Source: Epiperipatus broadwayi
Lineage: Eukaryota; Onychophora; Udeonychophora; Euonychophora; Peripatidae
DNA length: 64,000 nucleotides
Direction of reading: 5' to 3'
Assembly (NCBI GenBank): GCA_028023455.1
Contig: JAQFVV010013340.1
Coordinates: 1-64,000, forward strand
The notes beneath the pieces are model-generated. The model was not told the origin of the DNA. It saw only the letters and a program-made list of their open reading frames with translations, and made no database searches. The position numbers and the translations under genes are program-made. Position 1 is the stretch's first letter; each line of letters opens with the position of its first letter. Below are positions 49,273 through 58,691 of the stretch, piece after piece.

Positions 49273-52260
49273 TCAACCATTATCAATCCACTGCAGGATG
49301 AAGGTCTCTCCAAGTTTAATCCATCTTCTCCAATCTTTAGCTTCTCTTCTCCACATCACCCCTACACATTTTCTTATTTCATCCATCCATCTTACATGTG
49401 GTCTCCTTCTGGGTCTTTTACAATCTCTTGGAATCCAGTTTAAAATTTCAATTGTCCATCTATTATCATCTCTTCTAGCAATATGTCCAGCCCAACTCCA
49501 CTTCAATCTTTTAATTTTTTCAATGAGTTCAGTAACACCTGTTTGTTTTCTAACCCATACATTGCGTTTTCGATCTCTTCTTGTTACTCCCAACATACAT
49601 CTCTCCATACTTCTTTGAGTGGTCTGAAGTCTCTGTATTGATCTTCTATTAAGTGTCCAAGTCTCAGATCCATAAGTAAGAACTGGTAAAACACATTTGT
49701 TAAAAACCTTTCTTTTCAAACACATAGGCATATTTCCTTTTAATATCAAGTTATTTCTACCGAAAGCATTCCAACCAAGTTTAATTCTATGATTAATTTC
49801 CTCCATTATGTTTCCATCTGTATTAATAATCTGACCAAGGTATTCGTAACTCTTAACTTCTTCTAATTCATCATAATCAATCTTTATTTTCATATTTTGA
49901 GCAAATCGATTAAACATTACTTTAGTCTTTTTAACATTTATCTTTAGTCCTACTTTCCTACTTTCATCTGATAACTCCTGCAACATTTCCTGCAGCTCCG
50001 AAGCATTATTTGCAAAAACAACTACATCATCTGCGAAATCTAAATGACTTAAATAATCTCCATTTACTTTCACTCCTTTAGTTTCCCATTTTAATCCACA
50101 AAAAACTTTTTGCAGCACTGCTGTAAAAAGTTTTGGAGATATGGAGTCACCTTGTCTTACACCTTTCTCAATGTTGACTTTCCCAGTATCATTATGTAAT
50201 CTAATTGTTACTGTTGCATTTTTATAAATATTCTTTAAAATATGACAATATCCTGGATCTATACCTTGATGATCCAATGCTTTAATCACTGAAGAAATGT
50301 TTATAGAATCAAATGCCTTTTCATAATCTACAAATCCAAAACATAATGACAACTCATATTCATTTGTCCTTTCTATAACTTCTCTCAATACTTGAATATG
50401 ATCTACTGTACTAAAACCACTTTTAAATCCAGCTTGTTCTCTTGGTTGGTGAAAATCCAAGGTTCTCTGTAGACGAGTTGTAATTATCTTGGTAAAAATT
50501 TTATATAAAACTCATAAAAGGCTGATAGGTCTGTAATTTCTAATATCTTCTTTATCACCTTTTTTAAATATTAATATTATTACTGCATTCTTCCAATCAT
50601 CCGGTACATCTTTATCATTTAGACATTTGGTATATAACTTTGCTAATATTTTTTCTGTTTCTTCACCTGCTTCTTTTAATATATCAATTATAATTCCATC
50701 ATTACCTGGAGCCTTTCCTTTTTTCATACATTTAATTGCATTTCTCACTTCTTCCTTTAAAATTCTGGGCAATTCGAAAGATGTAATAGATATAGGAGGT
50801 ACTTGTTCTTTATTACTATATAATTCTTGATAAAAATCTTCTACCAATTTCATAATGTCATCCCTATTTTTAGTAATAATTCCATCTTTTTTCCTTATTG
50901 CAGATATAAATTTCCTACCAATACCAAAATGTTGTTTTACATTCTTAAGACTTTTATTTTCTTCTACAGCTTTTCTTGCTAGTTCACAGTTATACTTTCT
51001 TATATCATTTTCAACACTTTTCCGGACCATTTTACAAAATTCGAGATATTCAATTTTTTTTAATGCGTCATTCTTGTATATCTTCATATTCCTTCTTTTC
51101 TTCATAAGTTCTCTAGTCTCAGTAGAAATTTTATTAGTCAATTGCTGCTTTTTTCTACCAGCTATCTTTGTTGCAGTTTTTAAAAGTGTATCAGTTATTT
51201 TCATATTAATTTCATTCAAATCTGAATCATGTTCAAAATCTACTAATACTTGAAACCGATTTGTAAGTTCTAATTTAAATTCATTAGAATGTTTCTGAAG
51301 ATTAGGAATATCAACTGTAAATATAGTTTTTCTTAATAATTTTTGTCTCTCTAGTTTTACATTAACATGTATCTTACCCCTTACTAATCGATGATCACTT
51401 CCTGTATTAAATTTATTAAGAACATTACAATCTTGAAATATGTATTTCCTGTTAGTCAAAATATAATCCAATTCTGCTGTACCTTCATTTGGATGCTTCC
51501 ATGTCCATTTCCTTCTAACATTTTTCTCAAAAAAAGAATTCATAATATAAAGTTTTTTCTTCTCTGCAAACTCCACAAGTCTATGTCCTCTCTCATTTCT
51601 ATTACCATAACCAAAATTACCTACAACAATTTCATCTTTCATTTGTTTACCAATTCTAGCATTAAAATCTCCCATAACAATTTTAAAATGTTGTTTACTC
51701 TGATCAAAAGCCTTTTGTACATCCATATAAAAATCTTCTACTACTTCATCACTGTGAGAACTTGTTGGGGCATAAACCTGAATTATCTTCATTTGATATC
51801 TGTTATTAAGTTGTATAACTAATCTTGCCATTCTGTCTGATACACCATCAATCTCCACAATATTGTTCTTCCACTTTTTATTTATAATGAATCCTACTCC
51901 ACTTGTATTTCCAATATTTGTGCCTTTATAATAGAGCATATGTCCACTTTTTAAATCAATTGTCTCTTCACCTTTTCTTCTAACTTCACAAAGTCCAATA
52001 ATATCCCATTTAATATAAGAGAGTTCTTCTTCTAATTCTTGCAATCTTCCTTCACTTGAAAGTGATCTGCAGTTGTAAGTACCTAAATAAAAAGTCATCA
52101 TCAAATGGCAGCCTGGGTCCGCCTCCAGGATATTCTTAGCACCCTCCGCCTTCGGCCACCAACCGCTGCCTTGGTTGGTGACTTTACAGCCTCCTGGGAT
52201 TAAGGGCCATGCTTTATTTTTGTCTGTCATAATTGTAAAATTGGGAAAAATCTTTATCAT
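49273..52260 (-). pseudogene. RTE endonuclease-reverse transcriptase, one premature stop
   Basis: One frame runs from 52260 to the natural TGA at 49273-49275 and is interrupted only by TGA at 50514-50512, where copy 1 has TCA (Ser after NYRPISLL). Endonuclease landmarks (first about 300 residues): [64 protein letters not shown] landmarks: [39 protein letters not shown] (catalytic Asp), VRQGDSISPKLF, HLDFADDVVVFAN (FADD), VGLKINVKKTKVMF. The C-terminal region has VLPVLTYGSETWTLN and QRSMERCMLGVTRRDRKRN. The likely start is MTDKNKAW (52227), because copy 1 does not keep the upstream ATG in frame. The break falls between RT motifs 2 and 3, so no active RT can be made by simple translation. Confidence 0.92.
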
Positions 52261-52391
52261 TTACACAAACATTCATTCTGCCTTATCAGGCACTGAGAAA
52301 AAAGACCATGGTGTTTTTTTGATCTTAAACTCAGAGATAAAAAGCCAATAAACTCACCATGCTGGCTAATGCGTGTTCGTGAGCAGCCCAT
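52257..52391 (-). CDS. Possible small upstream ORF of the RTE element (44 codons)
   Basis: From ATG at 52391 ([20 protein letters not shown]) to TGA at 52259-52257. Its stop overlaps an ATG of the main frame as ATGA (52260-52257), the arrangement used for termination-reinitiation in some retroelements. Short upstream frames have been described in RTE elements. In copy 1 the same frame is broken by one base fewer in an A-run (AAAAAAA versus AAGAAA on the minus strand), and the overlapped ATG is out of frame with the main ORF. It may therefore be chance. Confidence 0.25.
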   Translation of the reverse strand: MGCSRTRISQHGEFIGFLSLSLRSKKHHGLFSQCLIRQNECLCK

Positions 52392-52469
52392 CCATGCTCG
52401 TATACTATATGAATAAACATATAGTAATAACAGCTGCAATGACAAGAACCTATGGAGTGGACATTACAT

Positions 52470-52700
52470 TTTCAGTTATCTTTATTTCAAACGACTTTCA
52501 GTTGTACAGTGGTTCATCTTATCCCAATTTTTCCTCATATTTTATAGGCTGTCAAGTTTCTGTCTATTTAGATAGTCTTAGGAATTCCTCATGATCCATT
52601 CAACACATCGTATACATATTTGTTAGCATTAAAATAATTCTGTAGCTCATCAAGATATATATATATATATATGTTAATTTTAATGTTTTCACGGATAAAA
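52470..52700. other. Spacer, nothing recognised
   Basis: It includes a short (AT)n tract near 52654-52671. Confidence 0.4.
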
Positions 52701-52753
52701 GATGTCATATTATTATTACTATTTGCGGGATATTCTGTGTAGTGAAAAAGCTA

Positions 52754-52799
52754 AATGCTGATGTTTCAGTACAATATCAAGTACCTTCCTCAGAGCGTC
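52754..52799 (-). ncRNA. Hammerhead-like motif, left arm
   Basis: Minus strand: GACGCT, CTGAGGA (52793-52787), a stem II with AGGTAC against GTACT (five pairs, one bulged G), GAAA (52767-52764), ACATC, AGCATT. Stem I GACGCT / AGCATT pairs at five of six positions, including one G-U. C17 is predicted at 52760. Stem III is ACAT, one base off the palindrome seen in the other arm. Confidence 0.6.
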
Positions 52800-52831
52800 C
52801 TCTTTCTCAAATCATAAGATTTGAGAAAGAA

Positions 52832-52877
52832 GACGCTCTGAGGAAGGTACTAAATATTGTACTGAAACGTCAGCATT
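52832..52877 (+). ncRNA. Hammerhead ribozyme motif, right arm (core intact)
   Basis: Plus strand: stem I GACGCT (52832-52837); first box CTGAGGA (52838-52844, position 7 may be any base); stem II AGGTAC / GTACT with one bulge; GAAA (52864-52867); stem III ACGT, fully self-complementary so it can form between two copies; cleavage expected after C52871; then AGCATT closing stem I. All invariant core bases are present. It resembles the short-stem-III hammerheads that work as dimers. Confidence 0.65.
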
Positions 52878-52944
52878 TAGCTTTTTCACTACATGGAATA
52901 TCCCGCAAATAGTAATAATAATATGATATATATATATATAAGTA

Positions 52945-53135
52945 TAGAGGATTTGAACTCAGATTTTCAAGCACCCTTCAACTATCCACACTATTTTATA
53001 CAACTGATACACATGACCACACACATGTAGAACAGATTACTAATCACCAATATATGTATTTCATGCTAAACCAGCACTCATCAGTTGGTCCAGATTATCA
53101 TCTTTCACACACATATATATATATATATATATAAT
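52945..53135 (-). repeat. Dispersed hammerhead repeat, member 1 (minus orientation)
   Basis: On the minus strand the unit reads: GTGTGTGAAAGATGATAATC, ribozyme, GATTAGTAATCTG, ATGTGTGTGGTCATGTGTAT, CAGTTGTATAAAATAGTGTG, AAAATCTGAGTTCAAATCCT, then CTATACTT and (AT)n. GAGTTCAAATCC near the far end is a good tRNA B-box match, so part of the unit may be tRNA-derived. Other members are at 55.63, 55.86, 56.22, 56.69, 58.24 and 58.53 kb. Confidence 0.85.
53041..53097 (-). ncRNA. Hammerhead ribozyme motif with complete core
   Basis: Minus strand, 5' to 3': outer stem I TAATC (53097-53093), bulge TGG, inner stem I ACCAA (53089-53085), first box CTGATGA (53084-53078), stem II GTGCT / AGCAT around loop GGTTT, GAAA (53062-53059), stem III ATACATAT (self-complementary apart from the centre), A17 at 53051, inner stem I TTGGT (53050-53046), outer stem I GATTA (53045-53041). 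Every invariant base of the core is present and all helices pair, with one G-U at the base of stem II. The bulge in stem I opposite loop II fits the usual tertiary contact. Confidence 0.75.
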
Positions 53136-53145
53136 AAATTCTCAG

Positions 53146-53388
53146 TTTATATTAAGATAGCAAATCTTCATACTTAAATGGACAGGCTTCAATCCACTGC
53201 AATCTATACATAAGGGCTCAGAGTGACTTTAGATCAACATCGGCATGGCAATAATATCAGCATCAGCATGGGATTTGAGTTTTCATCATCAGATTTTCAA
53301 TGATATGGATGGCTGAAAAGTTGGAGGTTCCAGTGGATTGAAGCCTGTCCATTAAAGTATGAAGATTTGCTATCTTAATATAAATTGT
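53146..53388. repeat. Inverted repeat of the unit shoulder, arms about 55 bp
   Basis: TATATTAAGATAGCAAATCT and AGGCTTCAATCCACTG on the left reappear as CAGTGGATTGAAGCCT and AGATTTGCTATCTTAATATA on the right. Between them are ATCAACATCGGCATGGCA-type sequence and a degenerate (GCAT/CAT) stretch. The same shoulder occurs beside the other hammerhead members (for example 56630-56710). Confidence 0.8.
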
Positions 53389-53399
53389 GCATTGATTAT

Positions 53400-55600
53400 A
53401 TATATATATTATAATGATCTGGATAAGATGACTACTTAACATTAACTGCACTACAGGGTGCCATCTAGGCATTTGAACCTAGAAAAATTTATAAAGTAGG
53501 CAGATACGTAAGTCAAACAAAAAAATTTTTTTTTCTTTTATATATATTGATTCCGGTCATTAGCCCATTGTCACTAGCTCAGGGAGTAGCAGAGATTTAT
53601 ATTTATAATAATATATATTTTATTAATTCTTATCTAAGAATATTTTTAAAAAAGAATAAAATAAGCCACTGCCAGTAATTAACATACAAACATTTATTTA
53701 CACACATATATATAAAATTTAACATTATTATTTTAGTATGTTTATTTTAGATTTTAATTTGACTTTAAAATTTAAATTTACATTTTAATTTTTATAATAT
53801 TATAAGTTTACATTTTAATTAAGTTCACACAGATAGATTTATGAAAGTTTGTTTTATAATGTTAAGTATAGATCGGTTACATAGATTTCACGGTTAAAAA
53901 CATTTCAAAATAAACATAAATGATCAAAATACAAAGTCAGTGATACCGTCAATTGAAGAGGGAAATTTATAAGTAACCCAATAGCATTCACCATAAGATG
54001 CTTGCATTGACACCAATAACTTAAAAGACATCCGAATAAATACATTTTAGATACTCACCGTAAGGTATCATTATTTATCGAATGTCTATATATATTGATC
54101 CAATATGAAAACCCAAAACATAATTAACCGATAACGAATCCATGCAAGTGTCTATAAACAACTTAAATTTAATGCATTTTTATTTAGTGTCGAGTATGAA
54201 TAGATTACATAGATTTGCATTTGAAGATAAAACATTCTATCCCCATTTAACCTTAGGCTAAAAGTTTGCAGTCAAACTGGTGTCAATCCATCTGATATAT
54301 CGATGTATTCAATGTAATACAAATACGGCAACACAAAATAAGTTAAGATAAGACATTGACTCTCGTCAGATAGGAATATTACATCTATCTAACGAGAAGA
54401 ACAATAAAAAAAAAATCCATAGAAACAGACTGCGGTCATTTTGCCGACTTACGATCGCATTCCCTAGGCATGAGGAAGTGTGCAGCATATACAAGCGATT
54501 CTGCCCGTAGCGAATCTTGCATTACATCTACTAACTACATCAATATATCCAATCCATTGACCCAGTTCAACAACGACATGAATAACCTAAGATTACCCTC
54601 CCCTAATATAACTTTACAAATCTATACAGCCATTCACGCCCGACTTAAGTTTATCATTGATATATTTTAATTTATCGGGAAACAGAAATCATAATAAAAC
54701 TTAAAAAACAAAAAATATAAATGGAAATGATTTTACAAAAGAAATACATCAAATAACATTTTAACTACTTTAGTCAAATAGGAAATTCTTATATTTATAA
54801 ATATTGAAAAGTTTAGTATTTAGAGTTCTTTTGTTTAGAAATGTTCATAAATTATATATTTCTTACTGTTTTGAAAAATGTGTTTTCTCTGATTTCTTGT
54901 AATGGAAGGTATAATGGAAGGTATTAATCCCATGAAGTCATAAGGAGATTGGTGTGCAGTGAATCGCTGGTCCTTTATGGTTGATGGTATTCTTCCGGGC
55001 CTTGATGTCCTGTGGACTGCAATATCGGAAAACGATATTTCATTTTTTTTGAACAACTGAAGGAATGGAAAGTGCGTCTTTCAATCCCTTCTCCTTCAAC
55101 TCCAAACTAACACATATAGTCACATTGTAATAACTCTAATAATTTCCAAAGTTTTCCTTTTATATTAATTTTCGGATCCAATGGACGTTACATCATCGAT
55201 GATGATAATCCTTCCATTGAGGTCCGATTTCCTGATGGATTTCTCTCATTTGCTATTAGTTTCTTTTGTTTTCCTATCTGAACATTGCTTATACATTTTA
55301 AATGCCCAAGGGCTAGTTTATATTTAACTAATTAAAATAATCATTTCCATTTTCTGATTACTTAATGTGTTTTCCAAAATTAAAGATATATTTTTATCTC
55401 TAAATCTTTTTAAGTTTTTGCTTTTAAAATATTTTTTCTATTTTTAATAAAGTTTTATTTTAATAATTTTTTTTATCTGTGTGATTTTATATATATGAGT
55501 TTAGTATAGAATTTTAATTTTCAATTTTTAATTTTTAAAAAGGAAGTTTTATTTGCGAACTTTTATTCTTTTCATGTTTACTAATAAAAACAATGTAACG
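53400..55600. other. Mixed intergenic sequence with slightly higher complexity, nothing recognised
   Basis: 54440-54670 and 54890-55260 have more balanced composition. Open stretches such as NLRLPSPNITLQIYTAIHAR (plus, 54470-54670) and RPGRIPSTIKDQRFTAHQSP (minus, 54835-55056), and a plus-strand stretch near 55180 (GRYIIDDDNPSIEVRFPDGF), look coding-like, but no domain is recognised and neighbouring frames are broken. They may be decayed transposon or gene fragments. Confidence 0.3.
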
Positions 55601-55632
55601 TACGTATGTGCCCATTACAATATATATATATA

Positions 55633-55805
55633 TGAGAGATGATAATCTGGACCAACTAATGAGTGCTGGTTTAGCATGAAATACATATATTGGTGATTAT
55701 TAATCTTTTCTACATGAGTGTGGTCATGTGTATCAGTTGTATAAGATAGTGTGGATAGTTTCAGGGTGCTTGAAAATCTGAGTTCAAATCCTCTATACTT
55801 ACAAT
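55633..55805 (+). repeat. Dispersed hammerhead repeat, member 2 (plus orientation)
   Basis: It is the reverse-complement counterpart of the unit at 52.95-53.13 kb and very similar to it, from GAGATGATAATCTGGACCAA to GAGTTCAAATCCTCTATACT. It is flanked by (AT)n on both sides. With 55861-55985 it forms an inverted pair. Confidence 0.85.
55642..55700 (+). ncRNA. Hammerhead motif, one core substitution
   Basis: Outer stem I ATAATC / GATTAT (six pairs), inner ACCAA / TTGGT, first box CTAATGA (G5 to A), stem II GTGCT / AGCAT, GAAA at 55678-55681, stem III ATACATAT. G5 is essential, so this copy should be inactive although all helices are intact. Confidence 0.65.
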
Positions 55806-55860
55806 TAAGCTCCCAGGTTTGTGAAGAGTGCCTGGTTTTAATATATATATATATACACAC

Positions 55861-55985
55861 AATGTATTTTATACAACTGATGCACATGATCACGTACATA
55901 TGAAAAATATAAATGATCACTAATATATGTATTTTGTGCTGGACCAGCACTCATCAGTTGGTCTGGATCACTATCTACCATACAT
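55861..55985 (-). repeat. Dispersed hammerhead repeat, member 3 (minus orientation)
   Basis: It shares the ribozyme, the downstream ATGTACGTGATCATGTGCAT and CAGTTGTATAAAAT stretches, and the shoulder TTTATATTAAGATAGAAAAT to its right. Paired with member 2. Confidence 0.8.
55914..55970 (-). ncRNA. Hammerhead motif with compensatory change in stem I
   Basis: Minus strand: outer stem I TGATC / GATCA, where the other members have TAATC / GATTA, so an A-U pair has become G-C on both strands. First box CTGATGA is intact. Stem II GTGCT / AGCAC is fully Watson-Crick. The second box is AAAA (G12 lost). Inner stem I ACCAA / TTAGT has one mismatch. Confidence 0.65.
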
Positions 55986-56220
55986 ATATACAAACAGTGC
56001 TCAGTTTTATATTAAGATAGAAAATCATTAAACTTTAATGGTCAAACATCAATTTTCTCCATTCTTCAATTCTTCAGCCTTCCATTTCATTGAAAATCCA
56101 AGGACGAAATGCTCAAAGTAGGAGTATTCCATCTTCAGATTTTTCATGAGTGAGATGGCTAAAGAGTTGGAGAGCAGAGAATATTGAAGTGTGTCTATTA
56201 AAGTTTAAAGATTTGTGATT

Positions 56221-56400
56221 TTAATATAAAACTGAAAAGTCATTGTATATATGTGTGAAAGTTTGTTATCTGGACCAACTAATGAGTGCTGGTTTATAAC
56301 AAAATACATATATTGGAGATGTTTTATCTTTTTTGTATGCACTTGATGATGTGTATCAGTTATAATACAAATTGGATAGAGGTAGGAAACTCGAAAGTTC
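56221..56400 (+). repeat. Dispersed hammerhead repeat, member 4 (diverged)
   Basis: GTTATCTGGACCAA, CTAATGA (56279-56285), GTGCTGGTTTATAAC, AAAATACATATATTGGAGAT keeps the order, but stem II is broken and G12 is lost. Followed by ATGTGTATCAGTT and GAAAGTTCGACTTCAAG. Confidence 0.7.
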
Positions 56401-56569
56401 GACTTCAAGTTTATTAAATTACTATTAGTTTAGTATAGACAGTATACATATATTTAAATGTTATATATTCACTCTGTATTCAGTCCATCCTTCTTCTGTA
56501 TAATTAAATAGATGTATTAAGGTTTGTGTGTGAGGGTCAGATTGGCTTAAGGCTAACATGAGTAGGACA

Positions 56570-56960
56570 ATAATATTGGCATCAACAAGAACTTTAAGCA
56601 ATCCATCTTTGCATTTTGACTCAAATGGATGGCTGAAGAATTGGAGACTAGAGAAGATTGAAGCTTGTCTATTAAAGTTTAAAGATTTGTTATCTTAATA
56701 TAAAACTGGGCACTAATTGTATATATGTGTGAAAGATGGTGATCTGGGCCAACTGCTGAATGCTTGTTCTGCATTATATATATATATATAAATAAATATA
56801 TCTTCAATATATATATATATATATTGAAGATCATTTATTTTTTCACATATATGTGATCATATGCATCAGTTTTATAAGATAGATTCGATAGATGTAGAGA
56901 GCTTGAAAGTTCGAGTTCAAGTTCATTATAATTACATTAAGCTTAGTATAGACAATACAC
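56570..56960 (+). repeat. Dispersed hammerhead repeat, member 5, with shoulder and (AT)n replacing the ribozyme centre
   Basis: The shoulder (GGATGGCTGAAGAATTGGAG, then TTATCTTAATATAAAACTGG) leads into GATCTGGGCCAA, CTGCTGA, ATGCTTGTTCTGCAT. There (AT)n expansion has taken over the second box and stem III; the unit resumes with GTGATCATATGCATCAGTTT and GAAAGTTCGAGTTCAAG. A local hairpin (ATCTTCAATATATA / TATATATTGAAGAT, 56800-56830) sits in the expanded part. Confidence 0.7.
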
Positions 56961-56999
56961 ATATTTAAATTATATATATATATACATAATATATATATA

Positions 57000-57395
57000 T
57001 AAACATTTTAAATTTACAAACGTGTCATAATTATCTAAAGTTCACAGGAAAAATTTGATTACTCATAAATTTGTGTACATTAACAACTAATATTAATAGT
57101 CTAATGCTTTTTAATCTTAATAATAACTAATGAAATAATTATGAACTGCACAAAAGTTATATTTCAGGTGATTTCAACTTTGAAGAATTCTTCAAATAAC
57201 ATTCTTTCTTTTGAGCCCATTTATACTGTTTTCATATTTATTCTTTTTGAAATAAGTCAGAACAATGCATTTCATAATCTTTTTAATCTTATTGCATTGT
57301 TTTTAGATCATTTTGCACCTATATTTGGTATTAGTATAAAAACAATCTTTTTTAGGATTATCTCCAAAATAGTGATATATATATTTATTCTAATA
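57000..57395. other. A+T-rich spacer; a 107-codon hydrophobic open frame is not convincing
   Basis: The frame at 57141-57464 is rich in Phe, Ile and Leu, as expected of T-rich DNA, and runs into the next repeat. Confidence 0.3.
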
Positions 57396-57399
57396 TTTT

Positions 57400-57751
57400 C
57401 ACAGTTGTCATATTATTATTTTCATTTGCTGGATATTCCATGTAGTGAAATAGCTAAATGTTGATGTTTCAGTACAATATCAAGTACCTTTCTCAGAGCA
57501 TCCTCTTTCTCAAATTATAAGACTCATTTTTATCGTTTTTAACAACATTTGGAAGAAGCTATTGGAAGAGGAAATAAAATTTAAAACTTCTCAACCAATA
57601 GAATTTAAATATGAGGAGAAAAAAAACGATAAAAACGATTTTAAATCTCACGTGCATTCTTATGATTTAAAAAGAGGATGCTCTGAGGAAGGTATTTGAT
57701 ATTGTCCTGAAACATCAGGATCTACTATTTCATTACATGAAATATCCCACA

Positions 57752-57797
<46 letters not shown>

Positions 57798-57800
57798 TGA
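57400..57800. repeat. Inverted-repeat element, longer relative of 52.7 kb, with two hammerhead relics
   Basis: Arms about 57405-57545 and 57620-57780 are reverse complements. Each has the ribozyme block. Left (minus): CTGAGAA, GAAAC. Right (plus): GGATGCT, CTGAGGA (57683-57689), AGGTATTTGATATTGTCCT, GAAAC (57709). The unique centre reads in one plus frame as EEEIKFKTSQPIEFKYEEKK and DKNDFKSHVHSYDLKRG, an open, charged stretch that could be the C-terminus of the parent element. It ends in an (AAT)n tract at 57751-57796. Confidence 0.75.
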
Positions 57801-57804
57801 TATA

Positions 57805-58235
57805 TATATATAAAGTACAATATTATTCTATTTTTTTTTTGGCTAATCTTTAAAAAGCAACTCAATTCAAACTTAATTAACAATATTATTATTCTAATAT
57901 GCAAAACATATCTGTATACGAACATATATATATATATATAATTTATATGCATATATAATTAAAAGATTTTCAATCAGCTTTCAAATGTAAATGTAATAAT
58001 TTTAATGAGATTTCTCTGTATTTAGATAAATTTCCGGTAAACACCCAGTCTTGTTTATTTGTGAATATATTTAAACAGATGTTGTATTTCCGGTTTTCAT
58101 ATATATAAAGTAATACTGTCTGATTTATGATCAATATTTAATATAATAAAATTTTGATTTAAAGTTAGTTAAGGAAATTACATTCTTAGATAGTAACTGA
58201 AATACAGGCTTATTATATACCTGTATCGATATATG
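57805..58235. other. A+T-rich spacer, nothing recognised
   Basis: Short (AT)n tracts only. Confidence 0.4.
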
Positions 58236-58239
58236 TAAT

Positions 58240-58430
58240 ATATAGGGTATATGAGCACAGACATTCACACGACCCACAACTCTCCTCTTTATCCCATAAC
58301 ACTGATACACTTGAAGACATATATGTCAAAAAGATAAATAATCACCAGTATAGATATTTCGTGCTAAACCAGCAATTATCAGTTGGTCCAGATTATCATC
58401 TCTATACATATATGCAATAAGTGCTCAGAT
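58240..58430 (-). repeat. Dispersed hammerhead repeat, member 6 (minus orientation)
   Basis: It contains the ribozyme, then on the minus strand GACATATATGTCTTCAAGTG, TATCAGTGTTATGGGATAAA and GTGAATGTCTGTGCTCATAT. It forms an inverted pair with member 7 around a shared shoulder (58430-58530). Confidence 0.82.
58338..58396 (-). ncRNA. Hammerhead motif, G8 substituted
   Basis: Outer stem I ATAATC / GATTAT, inner ACCAA / CTGGT (first pair mismatched), first box CTGATAA (G8 to A), stem II TGCT / AGCA, GAAA at 58360-58357, stem III ATATCTAT. Helices are kept; the core is damaged. Confidence 0.6.
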
Positions 58431-58529
58431 ATATATTAAGATAGCCCATTTTTATACTTTAATGAATATGCTTCAATCCACTCCACAATCCAACTCTTCA
58501 ACCATCCATCCAATTGAAAATCTGATGAT

Positions 58530-58610
58530 AAAATAATGATCAAAATAATCTGGCCCAGCTGGTGATTGCTGGTTTAGCATAAAATATGCATATTGGTGAT
58601 TGTATCTTTT

Positions 58611-58691
<81 letters not shown>

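Larger units (their letters stand above)
49259..52466 (-). mobile_element. RTE-clade LINE, copy 2 (full length or nearly so, single nonsense mutation)
   Basis: Orientation is minus. It spans from GGAGTGGACATTA at the 5' end (52466) through about 200 bp of 5' region and a coding region of about 995 codons to a stop that is part of the short TGA-repeat tail. A 3.2-kb length, an AP endonuclease followed by RT, no RNase H, almost no 3' UTR and a trinucleotide tail are all typical of RTE. It is much better preserved than copy 1, so it is a fairly recent insertion. Confidence 0.92.
52705..52930. repeat. Palindromic repeat with a hammerhead motif in each arm
   Basis: Arms about 52708-52811 and 52815-52922 are near-perfect reverse complements, meeting at ATCATAAGAT. 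Outer ends are ATATTATTATTACTATTTGC and its complement. It belongs to the same family as 57.40-57.80 kb. It looks like two copies of one repeat end joined head to head. Confidence 0.88.

Noticed and set aside
50627-51822. Plus-strand open frames of 67-143 codons across the RTE copies (also 38732-38959, 39133-39914, 52373-52594)
   Set aside because: Antisense shadows of the well-supported minus-strand endonuclease/RT frame.
52257-52445. 62-codon frame starting at 52445
   Set aside because: Its first codon is TTG, not ATG; only the internal ATG at 52391 is worth noting.
54470-55056. Small frames near 54.5-55.06 kb as host exons
   Set aside because: Composition is mildly coding-like, but no splice signals, domain or conserved context could be identified.
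58360-58396. tRNA or riboswitch reading of the conserved block
   Set aside because: The hammerhead explanation accounts for the boxes, the helices and the palindrome; no cloverleaf forms.
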